DNA from: an uncultured Shinella sp. | GTDB lineage: Bacteria; Pseudomonadota; Alphaproteobacteria; Rhizobiales; Rhizobiaceae | Direction: 5' to 3' | DNA: 8,377 bases | Assembly: GCA_946481465.1 (NCBI GenBank) | Contig: CAMLOC010000119.1 | Location: 1-8,377, forward strand | Shown: one piece after another, positions 1 through 6,551 of the stretch | Numbering within the stretch: the stretch's first letter is position 1 | Layout: each line of letters opens with the position of its first letter | Position numbers and translations under genes: made by a program | Notes under the pieces: generated by a model | Databases searched by the model: none | Seen by the model: the letters and a program-made list of their open reading frames with translations, nothing else | Told to the model about the DNA's origin: nothing

Positions 1-10
1 TCGTTGCCAT
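1..10 (-). CDS. Possible 5' end of a divergently transcribed gene (partial, only about three codons visible)
   Basis: On the minus strand an ATG at 10-8 is preceded by GGAAGAGGG, a good Shine-Dalgarno match a few bases upstream, and the frame stays open to the window edge. A second in-frame ATG at 25-23 gives a five-codon longer start with a weaker ribosome binding site. Nothing of the product can be read. A divergent gene sharing the control region with a catabolic operon is often its transcriptional regulator (GntR, LysR or IclR type), but that is inference from layout only. It could equally be a chance ATG within a longer intergenic region. Confidence 0.3.
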
Positions 11-87
11 TGTGCCCTCTTCCATGCTGCCGCCCCTGCCGGGTCGGCCGTTCGATGAAAGCGACATTGGCGGAGCGAATGCAGATA

Positions 88-112
88 GTCAACTGAAAAC
101 TGTTGACAGTTT
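88..112. promoter_or_regulatory. Candidate operator: two overlapping inverted repeats upstream of the Bug gene
   Basis: Bases 97-103 (AAACTGT) and 106-112 (ACAGTTT) are perfect inverted repeats around a TG centre. An overlapping second pair, GTCAAC (88-93) and GTTGAC (102-107), is separated by 8 bases. Short dyads with a 2-base centre are typical of dimeric helix-turn-helix regulators, including GntR/FadR-type proteins that control carboxylate catabolism. The dyad is centred about 50 bases upstream of the transcription start predicted from the promoter at 120-148, which would suit an activator. It also overlaps a perfect TTGACA (103-108), which would suit a repressor if that -35 box is used. 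The regulator family is inferred. Confidence 0.55.
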
Positions 113-119
113 GCACTTG

Positions 120-148
120 TTGTGAGGATATGGCGCTGCGTATATGAT
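120..148 (+). promoter_or_regulatory. Candidate sigma-70 promoter for the Bug-hydratase-ThDP operon
   Basis: TTGTGA (120-125) and TATGAT (143-148) are separated by exactly 17 bases, matching four and five of six consensus bases. Transcription would start near 155, leaving a very short leader that still includes the Shine-Dalgarno at 157-162. A competing -35 box, TTGACA at 103-108, is a perfect match but has only poor -10 candidates 16-18 bases downstream. Neither is proven. Confidence 0.4.
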
Positions 149-156
149 TGCGCAGT

Positions 157-162
157 GGAGGA
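157..162 (+). promoter_or_regulatory. Ribosome binding site fixing the Bug protein start
   Basis: GGAGGA ends 7 bases before the ATG at 170. That ATG opens directly into a signal peptide. The site rules out the upstream in-frame GTG at 122, which would put 16 unrelated residues in front of the signal peptide. Confidence 0.8.
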
Positions 163-169
163 AGGACCA

Positions 170-1243
170 ATGAAGAAACTGATTGCAGGCCTGTTTGCCG
201 CCGCCTTGAGCCTGACGGGCGCGGCGCAAGCGGCAGATCCCTATTTCGCAGGGAAGGAATTTCGCATCGTGGTGGGTTTCGCGCCGGGCGGCGGCAACGA
301 CCTCTTTGCCCGCGTCTTCCCGGAATATCTGCCGAAGCACATAGAAGGCGAGCCCGTCGTCATCGTCGAGAACCGGCCGGGCGCCGGCGGCGTGACGGCC
401 CTCAACTGGTATGTGGATGCAGCCCCCCATGACGGCACCGTCGCCTTCGTCTGCTCGGGTGGACTCGTGACCCGCATGGTGCTCGGCTATGAGGGCGTGA
501 CGGCGAAGGTCGCGGACCTGAAGCCGCTGATCGCCGGCCCGCTCGGGCGTACCAACTACATCTCGACGACCACCGGCTACAAGGAGCCGAAGGACATCCT
601 GACCCTGAAGGAACCGCTCTATCTCGGTTCCACCGATCCGCTCTCGACGATCGGCTCGGTCATCGGTCTCACACTTCTCAAGGTGCCGTTCAAGGCCGTG
701 AAGGGCTATCCCGGCAAGAATGACGCGATGCTTGCCTTCCAGCGCGGCGAGGTCACCGTCGGCGATATCGCGACGCCGATCTTCAAGGACAGCATGGCGC
801 CGCTCATTGCGGACGGCACCGTGCTTCCGCTCTTCGCCCAGGGCATCATGAAGGGCGATGAACTGGCCCGCGACCCGGCCAATCCGGAACTTCCGACCAT
901 CGCCGAATTCTACCAGACGCTCTATGGCGAACCCCCGTCGGGTCCGGCCTGGGAAGCCTACAAGCAAGTCATCCGCGCGATCGGCAATGGCGGCAAGATC
1001 CTGATGATCCACAAGGACACCCCGCCGGAAGCGGAAGAAGCGCTGCGCAAGGCGTTTACCTCGGTCCTGCAGGACGAGGCCTTCGTCAAGAATGCGGACA
1101 TCGCGCTCGAAGGCTACGGCTTCTCCTTCGGCGAGGACCTCATCAAGAACGTCAACGCGATCGTCGAGATCGATCCCGAGGTGAAGGCCTGGATGCAGGA
1201 GCTCTACACCAAGGATTACGGCATGAAGTTCGCATCGAACTGA
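170..1243 (+). CDS. Bug/TctC-family periplasmic solute-binding protein (tripartite tricarboxylate transporter type)
   Basis: The product has 357 residues and should be a secreted periplasmic receptor for a small carboxylate, delivering it to a TctA/TctB membrane pair. A Sec signal peptide covers residues 1 to about 22: a Lys-Lys n-region, an Ala/Leu core and a likely AQA-A cleavage site. After it comes the family hallmark loop, FAPGGGNDLFAR at 37-48, whose Asp44 sits where Bug proteins contact ligand. VVIVENRPGAGG at 63-74 is the second conserved block, and an AAPHDGT motif follows. The protein is somewhat longer than the usual 300-330 residues, with a charged helical C-terminal third. It is first in a three-gene operon, 64 bases ahead of a hydratase. 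No tctA or tctB is in the window, so it is either an orphan receptor using distant membrane subunits or a ligand sensor. The ligand cannot be read from sequence; a di- or tricarboxylate is the family-based guess. Confidence 0.88.
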   Translation: MKKLIAGLFAAALSLTGAAQAADPYFAGKEFRIVVGFAPGGGNDLFARVFPEYLPKHIEGEPVVIVENRPGAGGVTALNWYVDAAPHDGTVAFVCSGGLVTRMVLGYEGVTAKVADLKPLIAGPLGRTNYISTTTGYKEPKDILTLKEPLYLGSTDPLSTIGSVIGLTLLKVPFKAVKGYPGKNDAMLAFQRGEVTVGDIATPIFKDSMAPLIADGTVLPLFAQGIMKGDELARDPANPELPTIAEFYQTLYGEPPSGPAWEAYKQVIRAIGNGGKILMIHKDTPPEAEEALRKAFTSVLQDEAFVKNADIALEGYGFSFGEDLIKNVNAIVEIDPEVKAWMQELYTKDYGMKFASN

Positions 1244-1262
1244 CGCCCGACCATGTGAACTT

Positions 1263-1288
1263 GGCGGCGCGAAGGCCCACGCGCCGTC
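1263..1288 (+). terminator. Intercistronic GC-rich hairpin between the Bug gene and the hydratase gene
   Basis: GGCGGCGCG (1263-1271) pairs with CGCGCCGTC (1280-1288) around the 8-base loop AAGGCCCA, giving 9 pairs including one G-U. No T-run follows, so it is not a canonical intrinsic terminator. It more likely stabilises the 3' end of the binding-protein message or attenuates partially, which is common after binding-protein genes expressed above their downstream partners. The role is inferred. Confidence 0.5.
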
Positions 1289-1307
1289 CATCCTTCCGGA
1301 GACGACA

Positions 1308-3932
1308 ATGACCCTCGAAGGCCGGTTCACGCACGACGGCGTGACCTATCTGTTTGCCGATACTTGCCGCCACGTCGGGAATGACCGGTTTTCCCGCATG
1401 CCCTATTCGGCCCGCGTGCTGGCGGAAAACGTGCTCCGCCATCTCGGCCGCCCGGGTTTTGGCGACCGCGAGATCGACTGGCTCGCCGACCGCGCGACAA
1501 CGGACGGTCAGTCGGCAATCGCGCTGATGATTCCGCGCGTCATCCTGCCGGATTCCTCCGGCGTGCCGGCATTGATGGACCTTGCGGCGCTGCGCTCGGC
1601 CGCTGCCCGCCGCCACCTGCCGATCGAGGCGGTCGACACGTCCGTACCGGTCGATCTGGTGGTCGACCACTCGCTGCAGGTGGATGTATCGGGCATCGCG
1701 GGCGCCGATGCGGAAAATCTCGCCCGCGAACTGAAGCGCAACGACGAGCGTTACCGGTTCCTGCGCTGGGCGCAATCGGCCTTCGCCAGCCTCCGCGTCT
1801 TCCCGCCGGGTTCCGGCATCATCCACCAGGTCAATATCGAGCAGATCGCAACCATTGTCCGCACCGCCACGCAGGGTGGCGGAACGATCGCCTATCCGGA
1901 CATGGTCGTCGGCGGGGATTCGCATACGCCGATGGTCGCCGCTCTCGGCGTCGTCGGCTGGGGTGTGGGCGGCATAGAGGCGGAGACCGTCATGCTCGGC
2001 CAGGCCTATATCCTGCCCGTTCCAGAATTCGTCGGCGTCAGGCTCACGGGCAAGCTCAGGCCCGGCATCACGGTCACCGACCTCGCGCTCACCGTCACGC
2101 ACCGGCTTCGTCGGGAGGGTGTCGTCGGCACCTTCGTCGAATATTTCGGCCCCGCCGTTTCCACCATGGCCGTGCCCGACCGCGCGACGCTTTCCAACAT
2201 GGCGCCCGAATATGGCGCGACCACCGGCTTCTGGCCCGTCGACCGGCTGACGCTCGACTACCTCGCCATGACCGGTCGCCCTGAAAGGCAGATCGCACTT
2301 GTCGAAGCCTATTGTCGCGCGGCGGGCCTCTTCCGCGAGGAGGGAGTCGGCGATCCCGCCTACGACCGGATCGTCGAAGTCGATCTTGCATCCGTTGAGC
2401 GCTCGCTCGCCGGCCCCAGCAAGCCCTACAATCTCCGCCGGCCCGAGAGCGTGCCTCATAGCCTGAAGGCGCGGCTCGAGGAGCGCCACAAGATCGAGGC
2501 GGCGGGCCGCACCGGCCAGATCGTGATGGCCTCCATCACCTCCTGCACCAACACGGCCAACCCGCATGCCATGATCCGCGCCGGCCTGGTCGCGAAGGCC
2601 GCCGTCGAGCACGGCCTCGCCCCGCCCGCCTGGGTGAAGACCTCGCTCGCGCCCGGCTCGCGCGCCGTGACCCGCTATCTGGAGGAAGCCGACCTGCTTG
2701 CCCCCCTGGAGGCGATCGGATTCCAGGTCGTCGGCTACGCCTGTGCCTCCTGCGGCGGCAAGTCCGGCCCGCTGAAACCGGAAGCCGTGGCGCTCGCGCA
2801 GGATGGAATGCCGCTCGTCGCGGTGCTCTCCGGCAATCGCAATTTCGACGGCCGCATCCATCCCATGCTCGATGCCAGCTATCTCTGCTCGCCGGGTCTC
2901 GTCGTGGCCTACGGTCTTGCCGGAACGCTCGATATCGATATCGACAAGGACCCGATTGCGAAGGGTACGGACGGCAAGGACGTCTATCTCCGCGACCTCT
3001 GGCCTTCCGACGACGCGGTCGATGCCCTGGTGAAAAAGCACGTCACCCCCTCCGCTTTCCTGGTTGGGGCTGCCGCGGCGGAAGAGAGCTGGAAGCGCCT
3101 CAAGGCGCCGGAAACGGCGCTCTACCCCTGGGATCCGACGTCGAGCTACATCCTGGAGCCTCCCTTCTTCGACCGCATGCCGGAGCGTCTCGGCGGCATG
3201 GACGAGATCGTCGGTGCGCGCGTGCTCGCCCTGTTCGGCGACGGGCTTACCACCGACCATGTCTCGCCGGGCGGCGAGATCCTGCCCGAAAGCCCCGCCG
3301 GCATCTACCTGAAGGGCCTCGGCATAGAGCGGCCGGACTTCAACACCTATGTCGGCCGCCGCGGCAATTCCGAGGTCATGGCCCGCGCCACCTATGCCAA
3401 TGTGCGCATCCAGAACCGGATGGTGGCCGAACGGGAAGGCGGCTGGACGCGTCTTCATCCGGAAGACGAGATCGTCTCCATCCACGAGGCGAGCGAGACC
3501 TACCGTCGTCGCGGAACGCCTCTCGTCGTGCTGGCCGGCAGCGACTTCGGCGTCGGCTCCAGCCGCGATTGGGCCGCCAAGGGCCCCGCGCTGCTGGGCG
3601 TGCGCGCCATCATCGCCCGCTCCTTCGAGCGCATCCACCGCTCCAACCTCATCGGGCTCGGCATCATGCCGCTTCTCTTCGCCGACGGCGAGGATCCCGA
3701 CACGCTCGGCCTCGACGGCGACGAAATCCTCGACCTCACCGGCCTCCAGGCCGCAATCCGCCGCGGGGAGTTGGCCGCGGTCACCGCCCGTCACGCGGAC
3801 GGGCATACGACCACCTTCAATGTCACGATCGACATCCGCTCGCTCGCCGAAAGCGAACTCCTCCTCGGTGACGGCATGTTCAAGGCCGCGCTCGCCACGC
3901 TCGGCCACCATCGGGAAGGGGCCTGTCCATGA
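1308..3932 (+). CDS. Divergent aconitase-superfamily hydratase (AcnA/AcnD-like, 4Fe-4S)
   Basis: The 874-residue product has the length and domain order of AcnA-type aconitases: domains 1-3 to about residue 580, then a swivel domain. These cytoplasmic enzymes isomerise hydroxy-acids by dehydration and rehydration on a 4Fe-4S cluster. Cluster ligands are Cys413 (SCTNT), Cys479 and Cys482 (CASC), spaced 66 and 3 as I recall for E. coli AcnA. Conserved active-site positions are Asp120-His121, His173, Asp204-Ser205-His206, Asn297 and Glu301 (SNMAPE), Asn510-Arg511 and Arg516 (GNRNFDGR), and Ser751-Ser752-Arg753 (GSSRDWAAKG). Pro81 (VILPDSSG) replaces the Gln of the usual LQDFTG motif. Ile666 (SPAGIYL) replaces the Arg of SPAGRYL. 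The cluster loop reads CASCGGKSG rather than CTTCIGNSG. These changes argue against a housekeeping citrate aconitase; from memory, the methylcitrate dehydratase AcnD also departs at these sites, but no prp genes are nearby. GGAGA at 1298-1302 supports the start. The substrate is unknown. Confidence 0.9.
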   Translation: MTLEGRFTHDGVTYLFADTCRHVGNDRFSRMPYSARVLAENVLRHLGRPGFGDREIDWLADRATTDGQSAIALMIPRVILPDSSGVPALMDLAALRSAAARRHLPIEAVDTSVPVDLVVDHSLQVDVSGIAGADAENLARELKRNDERYRFLRWAQSAFASLRVFPPGSGIIHQVNIEQIATIVRTATQGGGTIAYPDMVVGGDSHTPMVAALGVVGWGVGGIEAETVMLGQAYILPVPEFVGVRLTGKLRPGITVTDLALTVTHRLRREGVVGTFVEYFGPAVSTMAVPDRATLSNMAPEYGATTGFWPVDRLTLDYLAMTGRPERQIALVEAYCRAAGLFREEGVGDPAYDRIVEVDLASVERSLAGPSKPYNLRRPESVPHSLKARLEERHKIEAAGRTGQIVMASITSCTNTANPHAMIRAGLVAKAAVEHGLAPPAWVKTSLAPGSRAVTRYLEEADLLAPLEAIGFQVVGYACASCGGKSGPLKPEAVALAQDGMPLVAVLSGNRNFDGRIHPMLDASYLCSPGLVVAYGLAGTLDIDIDKDPIAKGTDGKDVYLRDLWPSDDAVDALVKKHVTPSAFLVGAAAAEESWKRLKAPETALYPWDPTSSYILEPPFFDRMPERLGGMDEIVGARVLALFGDGLTTDHVSPGGEILPESPAGIYLKGLGIERPDFNTYVGRRGNSEVMARATYANVRIQNRMVAEREGGWTRLHPEDEIVSIHEASETYRRRGTPLVVLAGSDFGVGSSRDWAAKGPALLGVRAIIARSFERIHRSNLIGLGIMPLLFADGEDPDTLGLDGDEILDLTGLQAAIRRGELAAVTARHADGHTTTFNVTIDIRSLAESELLLGDGMFKAALATLGHHREGACP
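3913..3932 (+). promoter_or_regulatory. Translational coupling site (ATGA overlap) with internal Shine-Dalgarno
   Basis: The hydratase stop TGA (3930-3932) overlaps the ATG of the next gene (3929-3931). The Shine-Dalgarno GGGAAGGGG (3913-3921) lies inside the end of the hydratase gene. This arrangement usually couples translation of the two products and often marks partners in one pathway. Confidence 0.75.
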
Positions 3933-5605
3933 ACCTGCAACAGGCCACTACAGTGCTTCGCACCGGCGGCGAACTGATCGTCGACGTGCTGGAGGCGAAC
4001 GGCGTCGAGCGGCTCTATTGCGTGCCGGGCGAAAGCTATCTCGCCGTGCTCGACGCGCTCCACGATTCGTCTATCCGCACCATCGTCTGCCGGCAGGAGG
4101 GAGGAGCCGCGATGATGGCGGATTGCGAGGGGCGGCTGACCGGCCGACCCGGCATCTGCTTCGTTACGCGGGGGCCGGGCGCGACCAATGCCGCCCCCGG
4201 CCTGCATGTCGCGATGCAGGATTCGATCCCGCTCATCCTCTTCGTCGGCCAGGTGGCACGAAAGAACAGGGAGCGCGAGGGTTTCCAGGAACTCGATTTC
4301 CGCGCCGTCTTCGGCTCCCTGACCAAGTGGACCGTGGAGATCGACGACGCCGCCCGCATCCCCGAACTCGTCACCCGTGCCTTTTCCGTGGCGCTTTCCG
4401 GACGACCCGGTCCCGTCGTGGTGGCGCTTCCGGAGGACATGCTGAGGGACAAGGTCCCCGCAATCCCGCTCCGTCCGGCCGTCACGGTGGAGACAGGCCC
4501 GGACGAGGCTGCCCTCGACAGGCTCGAGACGATGCTGTCGGAGGCCAGAGCGCCGGTCATGGTCCTCGGCGGCACGCGCTGGAACGAAGACGCCGCCCGC
4601 GCGGCGCATGCCATCGCCGAGGCCTGGCAGCTTCCCGTCGCGTGCTCCTTCCGCCGCCAGATGCTCTTCGACCATCTCCACCCGAACTATGCGGGCGATG
4701 CCGGGATCGGCCAGAATCCGAAGCTTTCCGCCCGCATCCGCGCGGCGGACCTCGTGCTGCTTGTCGGCGGGCGGCTCGGCGAAATGCCATCCGCCGACTA
4801 CACGCTGCTCAAGAGCCCCTTCCCCGACCAGCGCCTCGTCCATGTCCACGCCGATGGCGGCGAACTCGGCCGCGTCTACCAGCCTGCGCTTGCGATCCAT
4901 GCGACGCCCGCCGCCTTTGCAACGGCCTTCGCCCGACGCAAGCCGGCTGCTGATCCGGACCGTTCGGCCGCGGTCGGGGCGGCGCATCGCGATTATCTCG
5001 ACTGGTCCACCCCGCCCGAGACAGGCCCGGGGGCGCTCCATATGGGACCGATCATGACCTGGCTCCAGTCGGCGCTGCCGGAAGACGCCATCATCGCGAA
5101 CGGCGCGGGCAACTACTCCGTCTGGGTCCACCGATACCATCGTTTCCGCCGCTTCCTCACCCAGGCCGCGCCCGCATCCGGCTCGATGGGCTACGGCACC
5201 CCCGCCGCCGTCGCCGCCAAGGCGATGTTTCCGCAGAAGACAGTTATTGCCTTTGCCGGCGACGGCTGCTTCCTGATGAACGGGCAGGAATTCGCGACCG
5301 CGGTGCAGTACAACCTGCCGATCATCGTCATCGTCGTGAACAACGGCATGTACGGCACGATCCGCATGCATCAGGAACGGGAATATCCCGGCCGCGTCAG
5401 CGGCACCGATCTCGTCAATCCGGACTTCGCGGCGCTCGCTACCGCCTATGGCGGCCATGGCGAGACCGTGACCGAGACGCGCGACTTCCAGGCCGCCTTC
5501 GAACGCTGCCGGGCGAGCGGCAAACCGGCATTGATCGAGCTTCGCATCCATCCCGAAGCGCTGACGCCGACGCGCACGCTGAGCCAGATTCGTCGCGGCG
5601 GATAA
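3929..5605 (+). CDS. Thiamine-diphosphate-dependent enzyme (acetolactate synthase / benzoylformate decarboxylase-like)
   Basis: The 558-residue product has the three-domain layout of the POX/ALS/decarboxylase family, which decarboxylates 2-oxo acids and releases or ligates the resulting aldehyde unit. The N-terminal Pyr domain (about 11-185) carries the activating Glu57 in CRQEGGAAMMA and TRGPGATNAAPG at 80-91. A central Rossmann-like domain (about 188-335) contains LVLLVGGRLGE. The C-terminal PP domain holds the diphosphate/Mg motif GDG (444-446), then NN (471-472) after 24 residues, within the family's usual spacing. Glu57 excludes glyoxylate carboligase, which has Val there. A biosynthetic acetolactate synthase is unlikely: no regulatory ilvH-type subunit is adjacent, and the gene is co-translated with an aconitase-like hydratase. 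The PGESY motif at 33-37 and the Arg in TRGPGATN mark a subfamily usually annotated only as a ThDP-binding protein. The reaction is not predictable; a 2-oxo-acid decarboxylase or carboligase fits best. Confidence 0.88.
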   Translation: MNLQQATTVLRTGGELIVDVLEANGVERLYCVPGESYLAVLDALHDSSIRTIVCRQEGGAAMMADCEGRLTGRPGICFVTRGPGATNAAPGLHVAMQDSIPLILFVGQVARKNREREGFQELDFRAVFGSLTKWTVEIDDAARIPELVTRAFSVALSGRPGPVVVALPEDMLRDKVPAIPLRPAVTVETGPDEAALDRLETMLSEARAPVMVLGGTRWNEDAARAAHAIAEAWQLPVACSFRRQMLFDHLHPNYAGDAGIGQNPKLSARIRAADLVLLVGGRLGEMPSADYTLLKSPFPDQRLVHVHADGGELGRVYQPALAIHATPAAFATAFARRKPAADPDRSAAVGAAHRDYLDWSTPPETGPGALHMGPIMTWLQSALPEDAIIANGAGNYSVWVHRYHRFRRFLTQAAPASGSMGYGTPAAVAAKAMFPQKTVIAFAGDGCFLMNGQEFATAVQYNLPIIVIVVNNGMYGTIRMHQEREYPGRVSGTDLVNPDFAALATAYGGHGETVTETRDFQAAFERCRASGKPALIELRIHPEALTPTRTLSQIRRGG

Positions 5606-5619
5606 TGCGGTAAAACAAT
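5606..5619. other. 14-base convergent intergenic gap without a terminator
   Basis: The ThDP-enzyme stop (TAA, 5603-5605) and the epimerase stop on the other strand (5622-5620) are only 14 bases apart. I see no inverted repeat or T-run in the gap. Transcripts from the two operons probably overlap at their 3' ends. Confidence 0.6.
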
Positions 5620-6516
5620 CTAGACGGGAAGGTGAGCTTGGCGCACGAGTTCGCTCTTGCGACGAGCCGTCTCCAGACCCAATTCGATGAACCGGTTCGC
5701 GTGGCCGGCGAGTGCGATATTGTCGTCCCAGAGGTTACGCCAGATCGCCGTCTTCAACGACAGGTCCTTGTCGACGATCGTCGACGAGAAGGATTCAAAG
5801 GTGACGTAGTCGTCCCAGCCGATAGCAACCAGCGCATCGAAGATCGCGGCGAAATCGATCGTGCCGGTTCCGAGATAACCGCGATGGCTTTCGCCGATAT
5901 GGACATAGCCGATCTTGTCGGCCGCATGGCGGATGGCGAGGCCGACATCGGCCTCCTCGATGTTCATGTGGAACGTGTCGAGATGCAGGAGCACGTTGGA
6001 GGCGCCGGTGTCGCGGATATAGGCCAGGCCCTGGGCCGCTGTGTTCAGCATGTTGCTCTCGAAACGGTTGACGACCTCGAGATTGAGCGTGACGCCGGCC
6101 GCCTTCGCCCGGTCGGCCACCTTCGACAGCGTGGCGACGCTGGTGTCCCAGCTCTTGCGCGTCAGGCTGTGTTCCTGCTTGCCATGGGCGGAACTGAGGA
6201 TGCCGGCCAGTTTCGTGCCGCCGAGATCGCGCACCAGCGCCACGGCGCGGTCGAGAATATCGACGCCGTTCGCCACGATCGATGCGTCCTGGCTGGAAAT
6301 GTCCCCCTCCGGCGGCAGGCCCATGCTGATCGCCACGTCGAGGCCGAGTTCGCCAAGGCGCCCTGACAGCCATTGCACATCGACCTGCTTCGGGTCGAGA
6401 TAGGAGAATTCGATGAGCTTGTAGCCGAGCTTGTGGGTGTTCTCGAGTGCTTTCTCAAGCTCGCCCCTGGACGAGCCCGCGCTCCAGACGAAGGAATGGA
6501 CACCGATTTTCGACAT
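5620..6516 (-). CDS. Ketose 3-epimerase (D-tagatose / L-ribulose / D-psicose 3-epimerase family), TIM barrel
   Basis: The 298-residue product belongs to the xylose isomerase-like TIM-barrel superfamily and should epimerise a free ketose at C3 in the cytoplasm, using a divalent metal. The four metal ligands are Glu147 (LNLEVVNRFE), Asp180 (LDTFHMNIEE), His206 (YVHIGESHRG) and Glu241 (VTFESF). Their spacing of 33, 26 and 35 residues is the same as in characterised D-tagatose and D-psicose 3-epimerases as I recall them. Arg212, in the HRG motif after the third ligand, and Glu153 match substrate-contact positions. The whole protein closely resembles my memory of the Mesorhizobium loti L-ribulose 3-epimerase, down to the IGVHSFVWSA start. 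It is last in an operon after a sugar-binding protein and permease, so it probably acts on the imported sugar. The start lacks a clear Shine-Dalgarno. Exact sugar preference cannot be decided; a sugar-phosphate substrate is less likely. Confidence 0.9.
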   Translation of the reverse strand: MSKIGVHSFVWSAGSSRGELEKALENTHKLGYKLIEFSYLDPKQVDVQWLSGRLGELGLDVAISMGLPPEGDISSQDASIVANGVDILDRAVALVRDLGGTKLAGILSSAHGKQEHSLTRKSWDTSVATLSKVADRAKAAGVTLNLEVVNRFESNMLNTAAQGLAYIRDTGASNVLLHLDTFHMNIEEADVGLAIRHAADKIGYVHIGESHRGYLGTGTIDFAAIFDALVAIGWDDYVTFESFSSTIVDKDLSLKTAIWRNLWDDNIALAGHANRFIELGLETARRKSELVRQAHLPV

Positions 6517-6532
6517 AGCCGGCCGCTTTCTG

Positions 6533-6540
6533 AAAGGAGG
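6533..6540 (-). other. Anti-Shine-Dalgarno-like octamer in the epimerase leader
   Basis: Read on the coding (minus) strand, the leader carries CCTCCTTT, which matches the 3' tail of 16S rRNA rather than a ribosome binding site. It is also the exact complement of the AAAGGAGG Shine-Dalgarno of the upstream sugar-binding-protein gene (7554-7547). No purine-rich site is seen nearer the epimerase ATG. This may be coincidence. Confidence 0.3.
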
Positions 6541-6551
6541 GAAATTGCGAT

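Noticed and set aside
122..169. In-frame GTG at 122 as the Bug protein start
   Set aside because: It adds 16 residues ahead of a textbook signal peptide, while the ATG at 170 has a strong Shine-Dalgarno; the GTG also lies inside the predicted promoter.
89..1330. Minus-strand open frame of 413 codons antisense to the Bug gene
   Set aside because: No domain, no credible ribosome binding site, and it covers the promoter/operator of the plus-strand operon.
1152..3911. Very long minus-strand open frame antisense to the hydratase (919 codons)
   Set aside because: Its low-complexity, Arg/Gly/Ala/Asp/His-rich translation has no recognisable domain and mirrors the codon bias of the plus-strand gene, a common artefact in GC-rich genomes.
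3349..4953. Plus-strand open frame of 534 codons across the hydratase-ThDP junction
   Set aside because: Arg/Pro/Ser-rich out-of-frame translation of two well-supported genes.
3791..5551. Minus-strand open frame of 586 codons antisense to the ThDP enzyme
   Set aside because: Same shadow pattern; the plus strand has all family motifs.
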